A DNA stretch of 64,000 nt from Methylophaga sulfidovorans (GTDB lineage: Bacteria > Pseudomonadota > Gammaproteobacteria > Nitrosococcales > Methylophagaceae), in the NCBI RefSeq assembly GCF_900114205.1, contig NZ_FOSH01000007.1:124001-188000 (forward strand), read 5' to 3'. Of the stretch, positions 37,570 through 46,583 are shown one piece after another. The translations under genes were made by a program, and so were the position numbers. The notes below the pieces were generated by a model. That model ran no database searches, was not told where the DNA came from, and worked only from the letters and a program-made list of their open reading frames with translations. Each line of letters opens with the position of its first letter. Positions within the stretch are counted from its first letter, which is position 1.

Positions 37570-38340
37570 TTAAATTAGAACGTTATTTCCTGCTTGGGTG
37601 ACCAGTTTTTCAGGAAGATAACCCCAGACCGCGCTGACGGTATCAGGTGTTAATATCTCCTGCGGTAAACCTTGAGCATACATTTTACCCTGATTTAACA
37701 ACCAGATCTTATCGGCATAACGTGTTGCCTGGTTAAGATCATGCAAAATAGCCACAATTGAGAAATGCGCTTCATGACTGAGCTGACGAACTAATTGTAA
37801 TAAGTGATGCTGTTGACCTAAATCCTGTGCTGATGTCGGCTCATCAAGCAAGACCACAGGTGGTTTTTTGGCTTGTGATACCTGAAGTAATATTCGTGCT
37901 AGTTGCACACGCTGTCGTTCACCACCTGAGAGACTGGTAAAGAGTCGATCAGCAAATTGCCATGTATCAGTTTTTTCCATCCAAAAACGTGTTTGGCTGA
38001 CAAGCTCGTCTGTAGGTAAAGATAACGGTGTAGCCCCTATTTCAACGACCTCACTGGCACTAAATGGAAAAGTTAATTGTGATGCTTGAGGTAATATACC
38101 GAGATGTTTGGCTCGCTCCCGGCGAGACCAGTTATCGACATTTTTATCATGTAAAAAAATGCTTCCTGAGCTGGGCTTCCATTCTGTGGTAATCGCACGA
38201 AATAAACTGGTTTTTCCCGCTCCGTTGGGACCCAGAACAGCAATAAATTCTCCAGGCTCAACTTCAGCATGCTCTATATTCAGGATAGAGCGTCCGTCAT
38301 GAGCAATATTGAGGTGTTGCAAAGTTAAACTGGTCATCAT
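37570..38340 (-). CDS. hmuV: Haemin ABC transporter ATPase HmuV
   Basis: HmuV powers transport of haem across the inner membrane. The 256-residue ATPase has Walker A LGPNGAGKTSLF, the signature SLSGGERQRVQLARIL, Walker B VVLLDEPTSAQD and the switch HDLNQATRYADK. It is closest to the haem and iron-siderophore group. It lies 4 bp after hmuU and 9 bp before the exporter. The hmuTUV order together with the haem-type receptor and hutX/hutZ-like genes across the divergent promoter supports haem rather than siderophore or B12. Confidence 0.92.
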   Translation of the reverse strand: MMTSLTLQHLNIAHDGRSILNIEHAEVEPGEFIAVLGPNGAGKTSLFRAITTEWKPSSGSIFLHDKNVDNWSRRERAKHLGILPQASQLTFPFSASEVVEIGATPLSLPTDELVSQTRFWMEKTDTWQFADRLFTSLSGGERQRVQLARILLQVSQAKKPPVVLLDEPTSAQDLGQQHHLLQLVRQLSHEAHFSIVAILHDLNQATRYADKIWLLNQGKMYAQGLPQEILTPDTVSAVWGYLPEKLVTQAGNNVLI

Positions 38341-38344
38341 CGTT

Positions 38345-39385
38345 CTACAATGTACTTAAACGCTGACGTTGCTGTAAGAGAAGAAAAACAAAAAATGGTG
38401 CGCCAATCAATGCCGTGACTAAGCCAACTGGAAGTTCGGCTGGAGCAAGCCAGACACGGGCAGCTACATCAGCTAGTAATAATAGTGCCGCACCAGTTAT
38501 GGCAGATAAGGGCAATAAGCGTTGGTGATCAGGGCCTAATGTCATACGGATTAAGTGAGGTACAACAAGGCTGATAAAGCCGATAATGCCTGAGGCGGAG
38601 ACAGCAATGCCAATACCAATCGCTGTAGCAATAATTAATTGACGTTTTAGCCGCTCAGTATCGATACCCAAGTGTGCAGCTTCAGCTTCACCTAGCAATA
38701 AAGCATTCAATGCTTTTGCACAATACTGATAAAAAACCAGCAGACACAGGCAACAAAGCGCGGAAAGCCAGAGCATAAAAGGTGTGGCGCCATTCAATGA
38801 ACCCATACCCCATAAGGTTAAATCACGTAATGCCTGATCATTGGCTATGAATGTCATAAACCCAATAACGGCACCGGTAAAAGCAGCGACTGCCACACCA
38901 GCTAATAACAAGATAAGCACCGATGTGTTTCCCTGGCTGGATTGTGCAAGTCGGTACACTAATAAACTAGTGACTAAGCCACCGACGAAGGCCGCTACAG
39001 GTGTTGCAAAGACCGAGAAACTTACCGGAAATATTACGATAGCGAGTGCCGCTCCGAGTCCTGCACCAGAGGACACACCAATAATGCCTGGATCTGCTAA
39101 GGGATTTCGAAATAAGCCTTGTGTTACAGCGCCACATATAGCCAATAAGGCACCAATAAATAATGCCAATAACGTGCGAGGCCATCGAAGATCCCAGATA
39201 ACAACCTTCTCATAATCACTCAGGCGACTAAGTTCGGTATGAAAAACACCATCCCAGACAGTTAATAAACTCTGCCATCCCGATAATTTCATGGGGCCAG
39301 ATGTTAGAGACAAAATAATGCCGATAACAAGCAGAGTGCCTAGAAAAGGCCAAGCAAGTTTTCGGAATAGCGTTTGATAAGGCAT
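38345..39385 (-). CDS. hmuU: Haemin ABC transporter permease HmuU
   Basis: This 346-residue FecCD-family permease has about ten membrane segments. Typical stretches are RWPRTLLALFIGALLAICGA, GLFRNPLADPGIIGVSSGAG, GFISLVVPHLIRMTLG and the C-terminal PVGLVTALIGAPFFVFLL. I chose ATG 39385; an upstream ATG would add 26 residues overlapping hmuT and not typical of the family. It forms the haem channel with HmuV and receives haem from HmuT. Confidence 0.92.
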   Translation of the reverse strand: MPYQTLFRKLAWPFLGTLLVIGIILSLTSGPMKLSGWQSLLTVWDGVFHTELSRLSDYEKVVIWDLRWPRTLLALFIGALLAICGAVTQGLFRNPLADPGIIGVSSGAGLGAALAIVIFPVSFSVFATPVAAFVGGLVTSLLVYRLAQSSQGNTSVLILLLAGVAVAAFTGAVIGFMTFIANDQALRDLTLWGMGSLNGATPFMLWLSALCCLCLLVFYQYCAKALNALLLGEAEAAHLGIDTERLKRQLIIATAIGIGIAVSASGIIGFISLVVPHLIRMTLGPDHQRLLPLSAITGAALLLLADVAARVWLAPAELPVGLVTALIGAPFFVFLLLQQRQRLSTL

Positions 39386-39401
39386 TGTCACGAGTCGATG
39401 G

Positions 39402-40253
39402 CTAATACAGCCTATCAGCGAGTCGTTCAGCTTCAGCCAGAGCCCCAAGGCTGAGCCCGGCAATTAAGGTAGCTGCATTCACGCTGACAATATTATTATT
39501 TTTACCCGCTTTACTATGTTGAAGTAAAGGTTGGCGCTCTACTAATTTTTTGGCGCTATCCAAACTGTCTGAGCGACTGCCAACCAGGATAATATCTGGG
39601 TTTACTGCCAATAAGGCTTCGACAGAAATCGATTTGTAGCCACTAAATTGACTGATATTTTTACCGCCAAGCAATTGGATTAGGGAATCGCCAGTGGTAT
39701 CCGTGCCAGCCTGGGATAAGCCGCGCTCACCAATATCCAGAAGAAATACCATTGATGGTTTTTTTTCTGGCAGTTTTTTAAGTAATGACTTTTGTCGTTT
39801 ATCAATTTGTTTTATGAGTTTTTGGGCTGATGAGTCAGCATTAACTCGGGAGGCCAATTTCACTATGTTTATCTCAAGTTGTTTCAGTGAAGTTGGGCTA
39901 TGAAGTTGCAGAATAGGAATGTTCGCTTTTTTGAGGGCAGAAATTGTAGGTTCAGGCCCCATATGGTTACTACCGATAACTAAATCAGGATGTAATTGAA
40001 GCAGCCCTTCGGCAGATAACGTTCGGTGGTATCCTAAATTTTCGACTTGTTCAGGTAATAATGCTTGGCTGGTTATATCGGCAGCTACAATCTGTTTCCC
40101 TAACCCTAACCTAAGTAGAATCTCTGTGGCATTACCATCAACGCTGACTAAACGATGATTTATTGGTTCTGCAAGCGCGAGTGATGAGATAGAAAAAGAC
40201 AATAACAGAACAAGAAATGAGCACAAAAGAGAAGCTATTTTTTTATTAATCAT
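39402..40253 (-). CDS. hmuT: Periplasmic haemin-binding protein HmuT
   Basis: HmuT carries haem from the outer-membrane receptor to HmuUV. The 283-residue protein begins with a signal peptide (INKKIASLLCSFLVLLLSFS, cleaved near ALAEP). It has the two-lobed binding-protein fold with RLVSVDGNATEILLRLGLG, VIGSNHMGPEP and PDIILVGSRSDSL. Start codons further upstream (40265, 40319) give extra residues before the signal peptide; none has a strong ribosome-binding site. It is first in the leftward haem operon, divergent from the receptor. Confidence 0.9.
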   Translation of the reverse strand: MINKKIASLLCSFLVLLLSFSISSLALAEPINHRLVSVDGNATEILLRLGLGKQIVAADITSQALLPEQVENLGYHRTLSAEGLLQLHPDLVIGSNHMGPEPTISALKKANIPILQLHSPTSLKQLEINIVKLASRVNADSSAQKLIKQIDKRQKSLLKKLPEKKPSMVFLLDIGERGLSQAGTDTTGDSLIQLLGGKNISQFSGYKSISVEALLAVNPDIILVGSRSDSLDSAKKLVERQPLLQHSKAGKNNNIVSVNAATLIAGLSLGALAEAERLADRLY

Positions 40254-40342
40254 TATAAAAGCCATGTTTTTATCGTTTGTTACGGGCATGTTAAGACAGA
40301 AAATATTTATTCTACGCAAGAATTATATTTTAATCTACATCT

Positions 40343-40363
40343 AAATGATAATTGATCTCATTT
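40343..40363. promoter_or_regulatory. Fur-box-like palindrome between hmuT and the receptor
   Basis: Perfect outer arms AAATGA and TCATTT flank TAATTGATC. The left half TGATAAT matches the Fur 7-1-7 consensus fully; the right half matches 4 of 7. It lies in the 162-bp gap from which both haem-uptake arms start, 52 bp before the receptor start, so one iron-responsive site could control both. Confidence 0.55.
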
Positions 40364-40415
40364 GTATTAAGTGGTAATTTTCCTGCATCATATTTGAATG
40401 TCAGGAAATAACACT

Positions 40416-42410
40416 ATGCAATTACGAAAATTAGTTCTGCTAATGCAGGCCCCATTTTTATTCAGTATTAGTGGAGGTTTGAGTTTCGCAGCAGATCGTA
40501 ACCTTGAAGAAATCACCATTACGGCGACAAGAGATACGAATAGTAAAAACAGTAGTCGTAATATCAGTGTGATCAGTCAGGAAGAAATTGAAAAACAGCA
40601 AGCCACCTCTGTTCCCCAGCTGGTTAACTATTTACCTAATGTCACACTGACCGGTGGACCACGTAATCAGGTACAAGAGGTAAATATACGCGGCTTAGGT
40701 GGTAACCGTGTCTTACAGTTAATCGATGGTGTCAGACAAAATTTTGTTTCTGGACACAGACCCACTTATTTTCTTGATCCATCACTATTAAAAAATGTGG
40801 AAGTACTTAAAGGTCCGAGCAGTTCTTTATGGGGCTCAGGTGCTTTGGGTGGGGTGGTTTCGCAAAATACAATTCATGCAGCAGACTTGTTGCATGACAA
40901 TAATTTAGGCGGTTTTGTGAAGCAAGGTTATCAATCAAATGGTGATAACTGGACAACAACGGCTGCCCTTGCAAGTCGAGTTGGCAATGTCGATTTACTG
41001 TTATCCGGGTATTACCGTGATGGTAATGATTTAGAACTGGGTAACGGTGATGAGCTCGAAAATTCAGCTGATCGTGATAAAGGTGTATTGGCGAAACTGG
41101 ATTGGTTTATTGATAATGATCAGGTAGCAATTTTTGATTTTCGCCGCTCCTATAATAACGGTGGAATTCCATCCAATGGCGCTGCTGATGTATCCACATC
41201 AAATTTCTTGATCGATCGGGAAACACAAACGGATCAAGCTTCATTTGATTATCACTTTAATCCAGATAATTCTCTAGTGAATACGAAGTTGACCTTGTAT
41301 TGGGATCGAACAAAAATGGATGAAAGTCGGACTTCTGACGGACGTTTTGATAAGACGGAAATTCGTACGTTAGGCATGAATATTAATAATCGCAGTGAGT
41401 TTGGCGGTATAGCTCTCATCTATGGTTTGGATGGATATCAGGATAAATTAAATGCGGATCGCGGTGGTTCTAACAGGCCATTACCACCAACTGCAACTAC
41501 AGATGTATGAGGTGCTTTTTCGGAAATTCATATTTCTATAGCCGAAAAATGGCATATGGAACTGGGTGCACGTTATGATTATTTCAAAACTGAAGCTGAT
41601 AATTTAGATGAAGAACATAGTGATAATGCGTTTTCACCTTCAGCAGCATTAATCTGGAAGGCAAGCCCTGACCTGAACTTTACTCTACGTTATGATGAGG
41701 CTTTTCGAGCTCCTACTTCAGAAGAGATGTACACATCAGGGGCGCATTTTTGTATGGGGCCTGGATTTTGTAATACCTTCCTGCCTAATTCTGATTTGAA
41801 GCCTGAGGAGTCTCAAAATTGGGAGCTGATGACTGAATATGTCATGTCTGATGTGTTGAGCTCATCTGACGCTTTAACATTTAACGCCAATATTTTTCAC
41901 AATGATGTGGATAATTTCATAGAACAAAGAGTCGATGATCCTATCTTTTCTCCAATACCCAATCCGGGAAACACATATTACAGAAATATTGATAAAGCGG
42001 AGTTGCAAGGGTTCGAAGTGGCTATGAATTATCGGTTTGATACGTTCAATGCAGTGTTGAGTTATGGACAAACTAGAGGTCAAGATAAAAAAACAGGCGA
42101 AGCCATCTCTTCGATTCCAGCAGATAAATGGGTATTGGATATGAGTAACTCGTGGCTACAAAATAGTGTTAAAGCTGGGGTGACATTATCACGTATTGAA
42201 AGTCAAAAACATCGACCAAATGATGTAAATACAGAATACGAACACTATACATTGGTTGATTTATATACGAGGTGGACCCCAAGAGACTTTAAAAACTTCA
42301 CGGTCGATTTGACGGTAAATAATTTGACTGATCAATATTATCGCGTCGCATTTCAACAATTATACATGCCGGGTAAAGATATCAGACTCGGTGTACGATA
42401 TGATTTTTAG
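40416..42410 (+). pseudogene. TonB-dependent haem receptor interrupted by one in-frame TGA
   Basis: The frame encodes a complete haem/haemoglobin receptor of 664 codons: signal peptide, plug domain (ITITATRD, VQEVNIRGLGGNRVLQLIDG, VEVLKGPSSSLWGSGALGG), and a 22-strand barrel. The barrel contains the FRAP box, a nearby His (SGAHF), and NSDLKPEES, as in HmuR/HemR-type receptors, and ends in an aromatic residue (GVRYDF). Codon 365 is TGA (41508-41510) with the frame open on both sides. Related receptors usually have Trp there (DVWGAF), so TGG to TGA is the likely change. ATG 40416 has AGGAA 8 nt upstream and was preferred over ATG 40398. Sequencing error or readthrough are alternatives to a dead gene. 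Confidence 0.85.
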
Positions 42411-42418
42411 GAGCATAT

Positions 42419-42799
42419 ATGTCTGACACAGCAATGCCGGGAGAACTGGCTCAGGAATTACTGGAAACGCTTTCCGAATGGGGCACAATGGTGACCATCA
42501 TTATTCATGGCGGCAGCGTGTTTGAATTTAAGGGGCCGTTTCCTAAAGGCAGCGTCGCCGAAGGTTTCTATAACTTGAATGGACCTGTTCCTGGGCTACA
42601 CGGTCATCTAAATCTTAAGCAAGTGAAACAGATCAGTTTTCAGGATAAACAACATCGTGGACGGGAAAGCTATGCTTTTGTCTTTGAAAATGCCGAGGGT
42701 GAAGTGATTTTTAAGGTGTTTCTTGGCCGAGATGACAAAGGTGAGTTGTTAGCAGAACAAAAACAACGTTTTCTGGCAATGCAACAACAATATCAGTGA
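42419..42799 (+). CDS. Haem utilisation carrier protein HutX/HuvX-like
   Basis: This 126-residue cytosolic protein belongs to the HutX/HuvX family, thought to bind and carry haem inside the cell. Recognisable parts are EWGTMVTIIIHGGSVFEFKG, GPVPGLHGHLNLKQVKQISF and SYAFVFENAEGEVIFKVFLG. The family is usually somewhat longer (about 160). It starts 8 bp after the receptor stop and is 10 bp from the hutZ-like gene, with which it is commonly paired. Confidence 0.85.
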   Translation: MSDTAMPGELAQELLETLSEWGTMVTIIIHGGSVFEFKGPFPKGSVAEGFYNLNGPVPGLHGHLNLKQVKQISFQDKQHRGRESYAFVFENAEGEVIFKVFLGRDDKGELLAEQKQRFLAMQQQYQ

Positions 42800-42809
42800 G
42801 AATGAAATT

Positions 42810-43328
42810 ATGAATAATAAAGGCTTAGAAGAAAAAATCAGTCAGGAAATTATGGCAATGGTAAACAGTAGAAAGAGTCTGTTGCTGTCTTCCTTAACTG
42901 AGGAAAATGAACCTTACGCTTCCTATGCGCCATTTGCAGTGGGTGATGACTGTTTGTATGTGTTGATTAGTGAAATTGCTGTGCATGCAAAAAACTTACA
43001 ACATCATGCCCGGGCCTCGGTATTAATCATTGAGGATGAGGATTCTGCTGCCGAGCTATTTGCTCGTCTACGGGTGCAATACAGTGTCACGGCTGAGTTA
43101 TTAGCTGTTGACTCTGCAGATTGGGATAGCGGTCTTGCCTGTTTAAGCAGCAGACATGGCGATCGCATAAAGAGTTTGAGTCAACTTAGCGACTTTAAGT
43201 TATTTAAACTAAAGCCGATGGGGGGGCGTTATGTGAAAGGTTTTGGTAAGGCGTATCAGATTGACGGTGGCTCTCTGGCAGGCGAGGGACTTTCTCACCT
43301 CAGAGAAGGTCACAAAAAACGCGCATAG
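42810..43328 (+). CDS. Haem-utilisation protein HutZ/HugZ-like
   Basis: This 172-residue protein has the split-barrel fold of pyridoxamine-phosphate oxidase relatives: SRKSLLLSSLTEENEPYASY, LYVLISEIAVHAKNLQHH, ASVLIIEDEDSA, and FKLFKLKPMGGRYVKGFGKA near the C terminus. HutZ and HugZ bind haem and are linked to its degradation. The C-terminal GGRYVKGFGKA stretch is typical of the family. It closes the rightward haem-uptake arm and is followed by a terminator. Confidence 0.88.
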   Translation: MNNKGLEEKISQEIMAMVNSRKSLLLSSLTEENEPYASYAPFAVGDDCLYVLISEIAVHAKNLQHHARASVLIIEDEDSAAELFARLRVQYSVTAELLAVDSADWDSGLACLSSRHGDRIKSLSQLSDFKLFKLKPMGGRYVKGFGKAYQIDGGSLAGEGLSHLREGHKKRA

Positions 43329-43345
43329 AATATGAGCTGATAAAT

Positions 43346-43375
43346 AAAAAAAGGACGCATAAAGCGTCCTTTTTT
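43346..43375. terminator. Bidirectional terminator after the hutZ-like gene
   Basis: AAAAAAAGGACGC and GCGTCCTTTTTT pair around ATAAA. It lies 17 bp after the stop, before the convergent SH3-domain gene, whose transcript it can also end. Confidence 0.9.
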
Positions 43376-43394
43376 ATGAAACAGTTGAACTCTC

Positions 43395-44084
43395 TTAGAG
43401 ACTACCCCAACTGTCCTTTTTACGTACTCTCAAGCGCGGCAGAATAATGCCTAATAGAATTCCGGCAAATAATACTGCGGCGCCAACTAGAAACCAGCTA
43501 CGGGTGCTGTTATCTTTCAATGCATTGTTTTCGATAACGAGTGACTGATTTTCGTGATCAATTTCCTGCAGCTTTTCTTTAAGCTGACGGTTTTCATTAT
43601 CTAACGCCACAGCGTTAGATGCTGTTCGACGTAAATCATCAAGTTCTTTGCTCAGACGCTGTGACTTCTCTTTTAACGACATATTTTGTGTATCAACGTC
43701 AGAGTTCTGGTTACTTAAAGATGATATCTCTTCTTTATATTTAGCAATTTCCAGTTCCAGATTAGCAACGCGTTTTTGGCTGGCTTCAAGTTGGTCACGT
43801 GCGCTGGGGGTATTGGTTAGATAACGGGTTAGCACCCAACCTTCAACACCATCAGTGGTTCTGACTTTTGAATAACCTGCCGGATCGGTTTCTAGTACTT
43901 CGAGTCGTGCACCAGACTCCAGCATTTTACGGATGTTGAATTTCACCCCTTGCCCATTCCGCATGGTAATTTCGAGTTTATCCGACACATAACGCGTGGT
44001 CTGTGCTTGAGCGAAGATAGGCGTCAGCAATGCTGCTGAGATAAGGATATGACCAATGAGTTTTTTCACAATAGAGATCTTCAT
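43395..44084 (-). CDS. SH3-domain and membrane-anchor protein (YgiM-like)
   Basis: This 229-residue protein has four parts: a signal peptide (KKLIGHILISAALLTPIFAQA), a bacterial SH3 domain (about 25-95, TRYVSDKLEITMRNGQG, GWVLTRYL), a long coiled coil (about 100-190) and a C-terminal membrane segment (WFLVGAAVLFAGILLGIILP) with a basic tail. This is the layout of E. coli YgiM and its relatives, whose function is little known; a periplasmic role near peptidoglycan is likely. ATG 44102 would add six residues before the signal peptide. Confidence 0.85.
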   Translation of the reverse strand: MKISIVKKLIGHILISAALLTPIFAQAQTTRYVSDKLEITMRNGQGVKFNIRKMLESGARLEVLETDPAGYSKVRTTDGVEGWVLTRYLTNTPSARDQLEASQKRVANLELEIAKYKEEISSLSNQNSDVDTQNMSLKEKSQRLSKELDDLRRTASNAVALDNENRQLKEKLQEIDHENQSLVIENNALKDNSTRSWFLVGAAVLFAGILLGIILPRLRVRKKDSWGSL

Positions 44085-44233
44085 TCTTTGATAAACAGGC
44101 ATTTTAACAGAAGCGATGCAGTTAGCTTCAAGTCTGAATTAGGAATTAACAATAAATCAAAATGTTATGTCATCGTAACGGCTTTGTCATATTGGTTTGT
44201 TAAGGTCGGCCTGCTATAAAAAAAGGGTTAGAA

Positions 44234-44668
44234 ATGGAAAAGATAAGAGTCATGTTCTTGTGTACAGGCAATTCATGCCGGTCACAAATGGCCGAAGGCT
44301 GGGCAAGAGCATTGGCCGGCGAAGAAGTCGAGATTAAATCTGCTGGCATAGAGGCGCATGGACAAAACCAGCGCGCCATTAAAATCATGTCTGAAGTTGG
44401 GATTGATATTTCTCAGCAGGAATCCATCCGTGTGAATGGCGAAATGTTGGAATGGGCGGACTTGCTAGTGACATTATGTGATAACGCTGAGGAGCAGTGT
44501 CCATTACTTAGTCCACACACGGTAAAGGTTCACCTGCCCCTGCCTGATCCTGCAAAGATGCGAGGCACAGAAGAAGAGGTGATAGCCTTATTCCGCGAGA
44601 CACGTGAAAAGGTTCGCCAACGTGTCGAATTTGTGCTGGAGCAGGTCGCTTACGAAACGGCTGTCTAG
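44234..44668 (+). CDS. arsC: Arsenate reductase ArsC, low-molecular-weight phosphatase type
   Basis: This 144-residue protein of the LMW tyrosine-phosphatase fold has the active loop CTGNSCRSQMAEGW (Cys 10). Two further Cys lie in TLCDNAEEQCP, and the acid is in LPLPDPAK. The Cys triad is the hallmark of thioredoxin-coupled arsenate reductases, which reduce arsenate to arsenite. No arsB, acr3 or arsR gene is beside it, so it may serve as a stand-alone detoxification gene or have another phosphatase role. It ends 7 bp from the convergent EAL gene. Confidence 0.85.
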   Translation: MEKIRVMFLCTGNSCRSQMAEGWARALAGEEVEIKSAGIEAHGQNQRAIKIMSEVGIDISQQESIRVNGEMLEWADLLVTLCDNAEEQCPLLSPHTVKVHLPLPDPAKMRGTEEEVIALFRETREKVRQRVEFVLEQVAYETAV

Positions 44669-44675
44669 TCAGCGA

Positions 44676-46490
44676 CTATTGTTCAGTCACTAAACGTATA
44701 CGTGGTTTTTGGACAACGTCATTTTCATTGCTTGGCTTAAGCTGATACAGACTGTTACCAGTAAGCCGTTTTGCCATTGATTTTGCTTTACTGGCATATT
44801 CAGTCAGATCAATTTCTGCTTTTATATTGGCAAAGTCTAAAATTCTGACTGCGCCGATGGATAAGCTAAGCAGCGGGTAGAAAGTTTCATTGCCATGCCG
44901 ATCAACCGCATTGATGCCCTGTTGCTGAAGATGCCTTAAGTTATATAACTGCGGATAAAGTGCTTCAAACGCATGAAGAATCTGCTGACAGCGTTCCTGC
45001 CAGTCTTTACTTTCGAACAAGATAATAAAATCATCACCGCCGACATGGCCGACAAAATCGATGTCCTGATCGACAAATTCCGTTAGTGTTTTAGCAGTCA
45101 GACTAATGACTTTATCGCCTTTGCCATAACCATAAATATCATTGTATGGCTTGAAATTATCCAGGTCGAAATAACAGACGGTGACGTTACGATTTTGTTC
45201 GATAATTTCACGGGTATGTTCACTTAATGGCACATTACCTGGCAGGCCACTTAGTGGGTTGGCATGACGAGCCATGGTGATTTGCATATCGGTAATCTGA
45301 CGCAGCAAGTCCATTAAGCTGCCGACACCGCGATAGCGGCCTTGTTCAGTAATCACAAATACGCTGTGCTGGTGGTGTGCTTCCTGACTGGTAATTTGGT
45401 AACTGAGCTTTTTCAGTGGCAACTCAGTCTCAACAACGATGGGATTTTTATCCATAAAATCTTTAATGGGTTTTCTGCCATACAGTTCGCGACCAAAGCG
45501 GCTCGCGTACATGGTCATAAAATCATCCCGCCAGACGATGCCAACAACCCGATTATTATCATCAACTACCGGAAGAGCGTTGAGTTTGAGCGCCTTTTGG
45601 AAGCGATCTGAGATTCGATCAATCGTATCGTTATGTCTGACAGGGTCTAAATCTGTAAGCAGACTACTGACTAATGTATTGGCCCTGGGGCGGCCAGTTC
45701 GTTGCAGGGTTGTTTCTTTACGTTGTGCAAACAGGCTGGCGTCGAGTTCTTTTTGTGGATTACGATTGGGTCTGCCAAAGTAATAACCTTGTACAAAGCG
45801 CATGTCCAGACTTTGAGCCGTGATATATTCCTGACGAACTTCAATGCCTTCACCAATGACCTGACAGCCAATACTTTGTGCAATATCAATCATGGATTGC
45901 ACGAACTGACGTTTTTGCCGATCTTCATGAATGTTTTGCATAAAATGACGGTCAAGTTTGACAAAGTCAGGCTTAAGTTCTGACCATGTACGTAAACCAG
46001 AATAACCTGCACCCAAATCATCGATAGCAATGGAAAAGCCCATATCCCGGTAATGTTCGGTGGCTGTGCGCATCAATTCATAATCATCAATCGGATATTG
46101 TTCGGTTAATTCGATAATGACCTGCTGGGCTGATAGCCCGGCTTCTTCAACATATTGCAGTGTTAAACCGTGTGGGTAATCACTGTTTAAAATGGCGACT
46201 GGTGTCGTGTTGATGAAGAGCTTTTCTTTGAGACCGAGTTGGCCATAACGTTTGATGGCTGTTTCCCGACACAGTAAATCCAGCTCTGCCAGACAATCAT
46301 GTTTCACGGCAGTATCAAATAATGTAAGCGGAGAATGAAGAGGTCCATCAGAAGGGCCTCTTATCAAAGCTTCATAACCAAAAATTTGTTGGTTATGCAG
46401 TGAGACAATAGGTTGAAACAGTGCTGTCAGACGTCCATGACTGAGAATTTCCTGCAATGAGTGGTAGTGGTGTAATTCTTCTTGTGTCAT
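44676..46490 (-). CDS. c-di-GMP protein with EAL, CBS-pair and GGDEF domains
   Basis: This 604-residue cytosolic protein has an N-terminal EAL domain (about 10-250), two CBS repeats (about 270-395) and a C-terminal GGDEF domain (about 420-580). The EAL residues needed for phosphodiesterase activity are present: YEALIRGP, NTTPVAIL, VIIELTEQ, IAIDDLGAGYSG, KLDRHFM, GEGIE and QGYYFGRP. The GGDEF site reads GGDDF, with Asp for the usual Glu. So the likely activity is c-di-GMP breakdown, with the CBS pair sensing a nucleotide. The EAL-first order with internal CBS domains occurs in Pseudomonas proteins. Confidence 0.92.
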   Translation of the reverse strand: MTQEELHHYHSLQEILSHGRLTALFQPIVSLHNQQIFGYEALIRGPSDGPLHSPLTLFDTAVKHDCLAELDLLCRETAIKRYGQLGLKEKLFINTTPVAILNSDYPHGLTLQYVEEAGLSAQQVIIELTEQYPIDDYELMRTATEHYRDMGFSIAIDDLGAGYSGLRTWSELKPDFVKLDRHFMQNIHEDRQKRQFVQSMIDIAQSIGCQVIGEGIEVRQEYITAQSLDMRFVQGYYFGRPNRNPQKELDASLFAQRKETTLQRTGRPRANTLVSSLLTDLDPVRHNDTIDRISDRFQKALKLNALPVVDDNNRVVGIVWRDDFMTMYASRFGRELYGRKPIKDFMDKNPIVVETELPLKKLSYQITSQEAHHQHSVFVITEQGRYRGVGSLMDLLRQITDMQITMARHANPLSGLPGNVPLSEHTREIIEQNRNVTVCYFDLDNFKPYNDIYGYGKGDKVISLTAKTLTEFVDQDIDFVGHVGGDDFIILFESKDWQERCQQILHAFEALYPQLYNLRHLQQQGINAVDRHGNETFYPLLSLSIGAVRILDFANIKAEIDLTEYASKAKSMAKRLTGNSLYQLKPSNENDVVQKPRIRLVTEQ

Positions 46491-46525
46491 CGTCTTCTCT
46501 TGTCTTGCTAATATCTCCTAATCAG

Positions 46526-46553
46526 AAAAAAGCCCCACCAAAGGGCAGGGCTT
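46526..46553 (-). terminator. Intrinsic terminator after the porin gene
   Basis: On the minus strand AAGCCC and GGGCTT pair across a 12-nt loop, followed by T-residues. The stem is short, but the position 30 bp after the porin stop fits. Confidence 0.7.
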
Positions 46554-46583
46554 ATCTCTAACTAACATAAATGCGTAGTTAAA

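Noticed and set aside
41508-41510. TGA in the receptor as a selenocysteine codon, given the hairpin after it
   Set aside because: Relatives have Trp at this place, outer-membrane receptors are not known selenoproteins, and the 18-nt loop does not look like a bacterial SECIS element.
44167-44190. Two TGTCAT copies before arsC as a Pho box
   Set aside because: They are 17 bp apart, which does not fit the 11-bp repeat spacing of PhoB sites.
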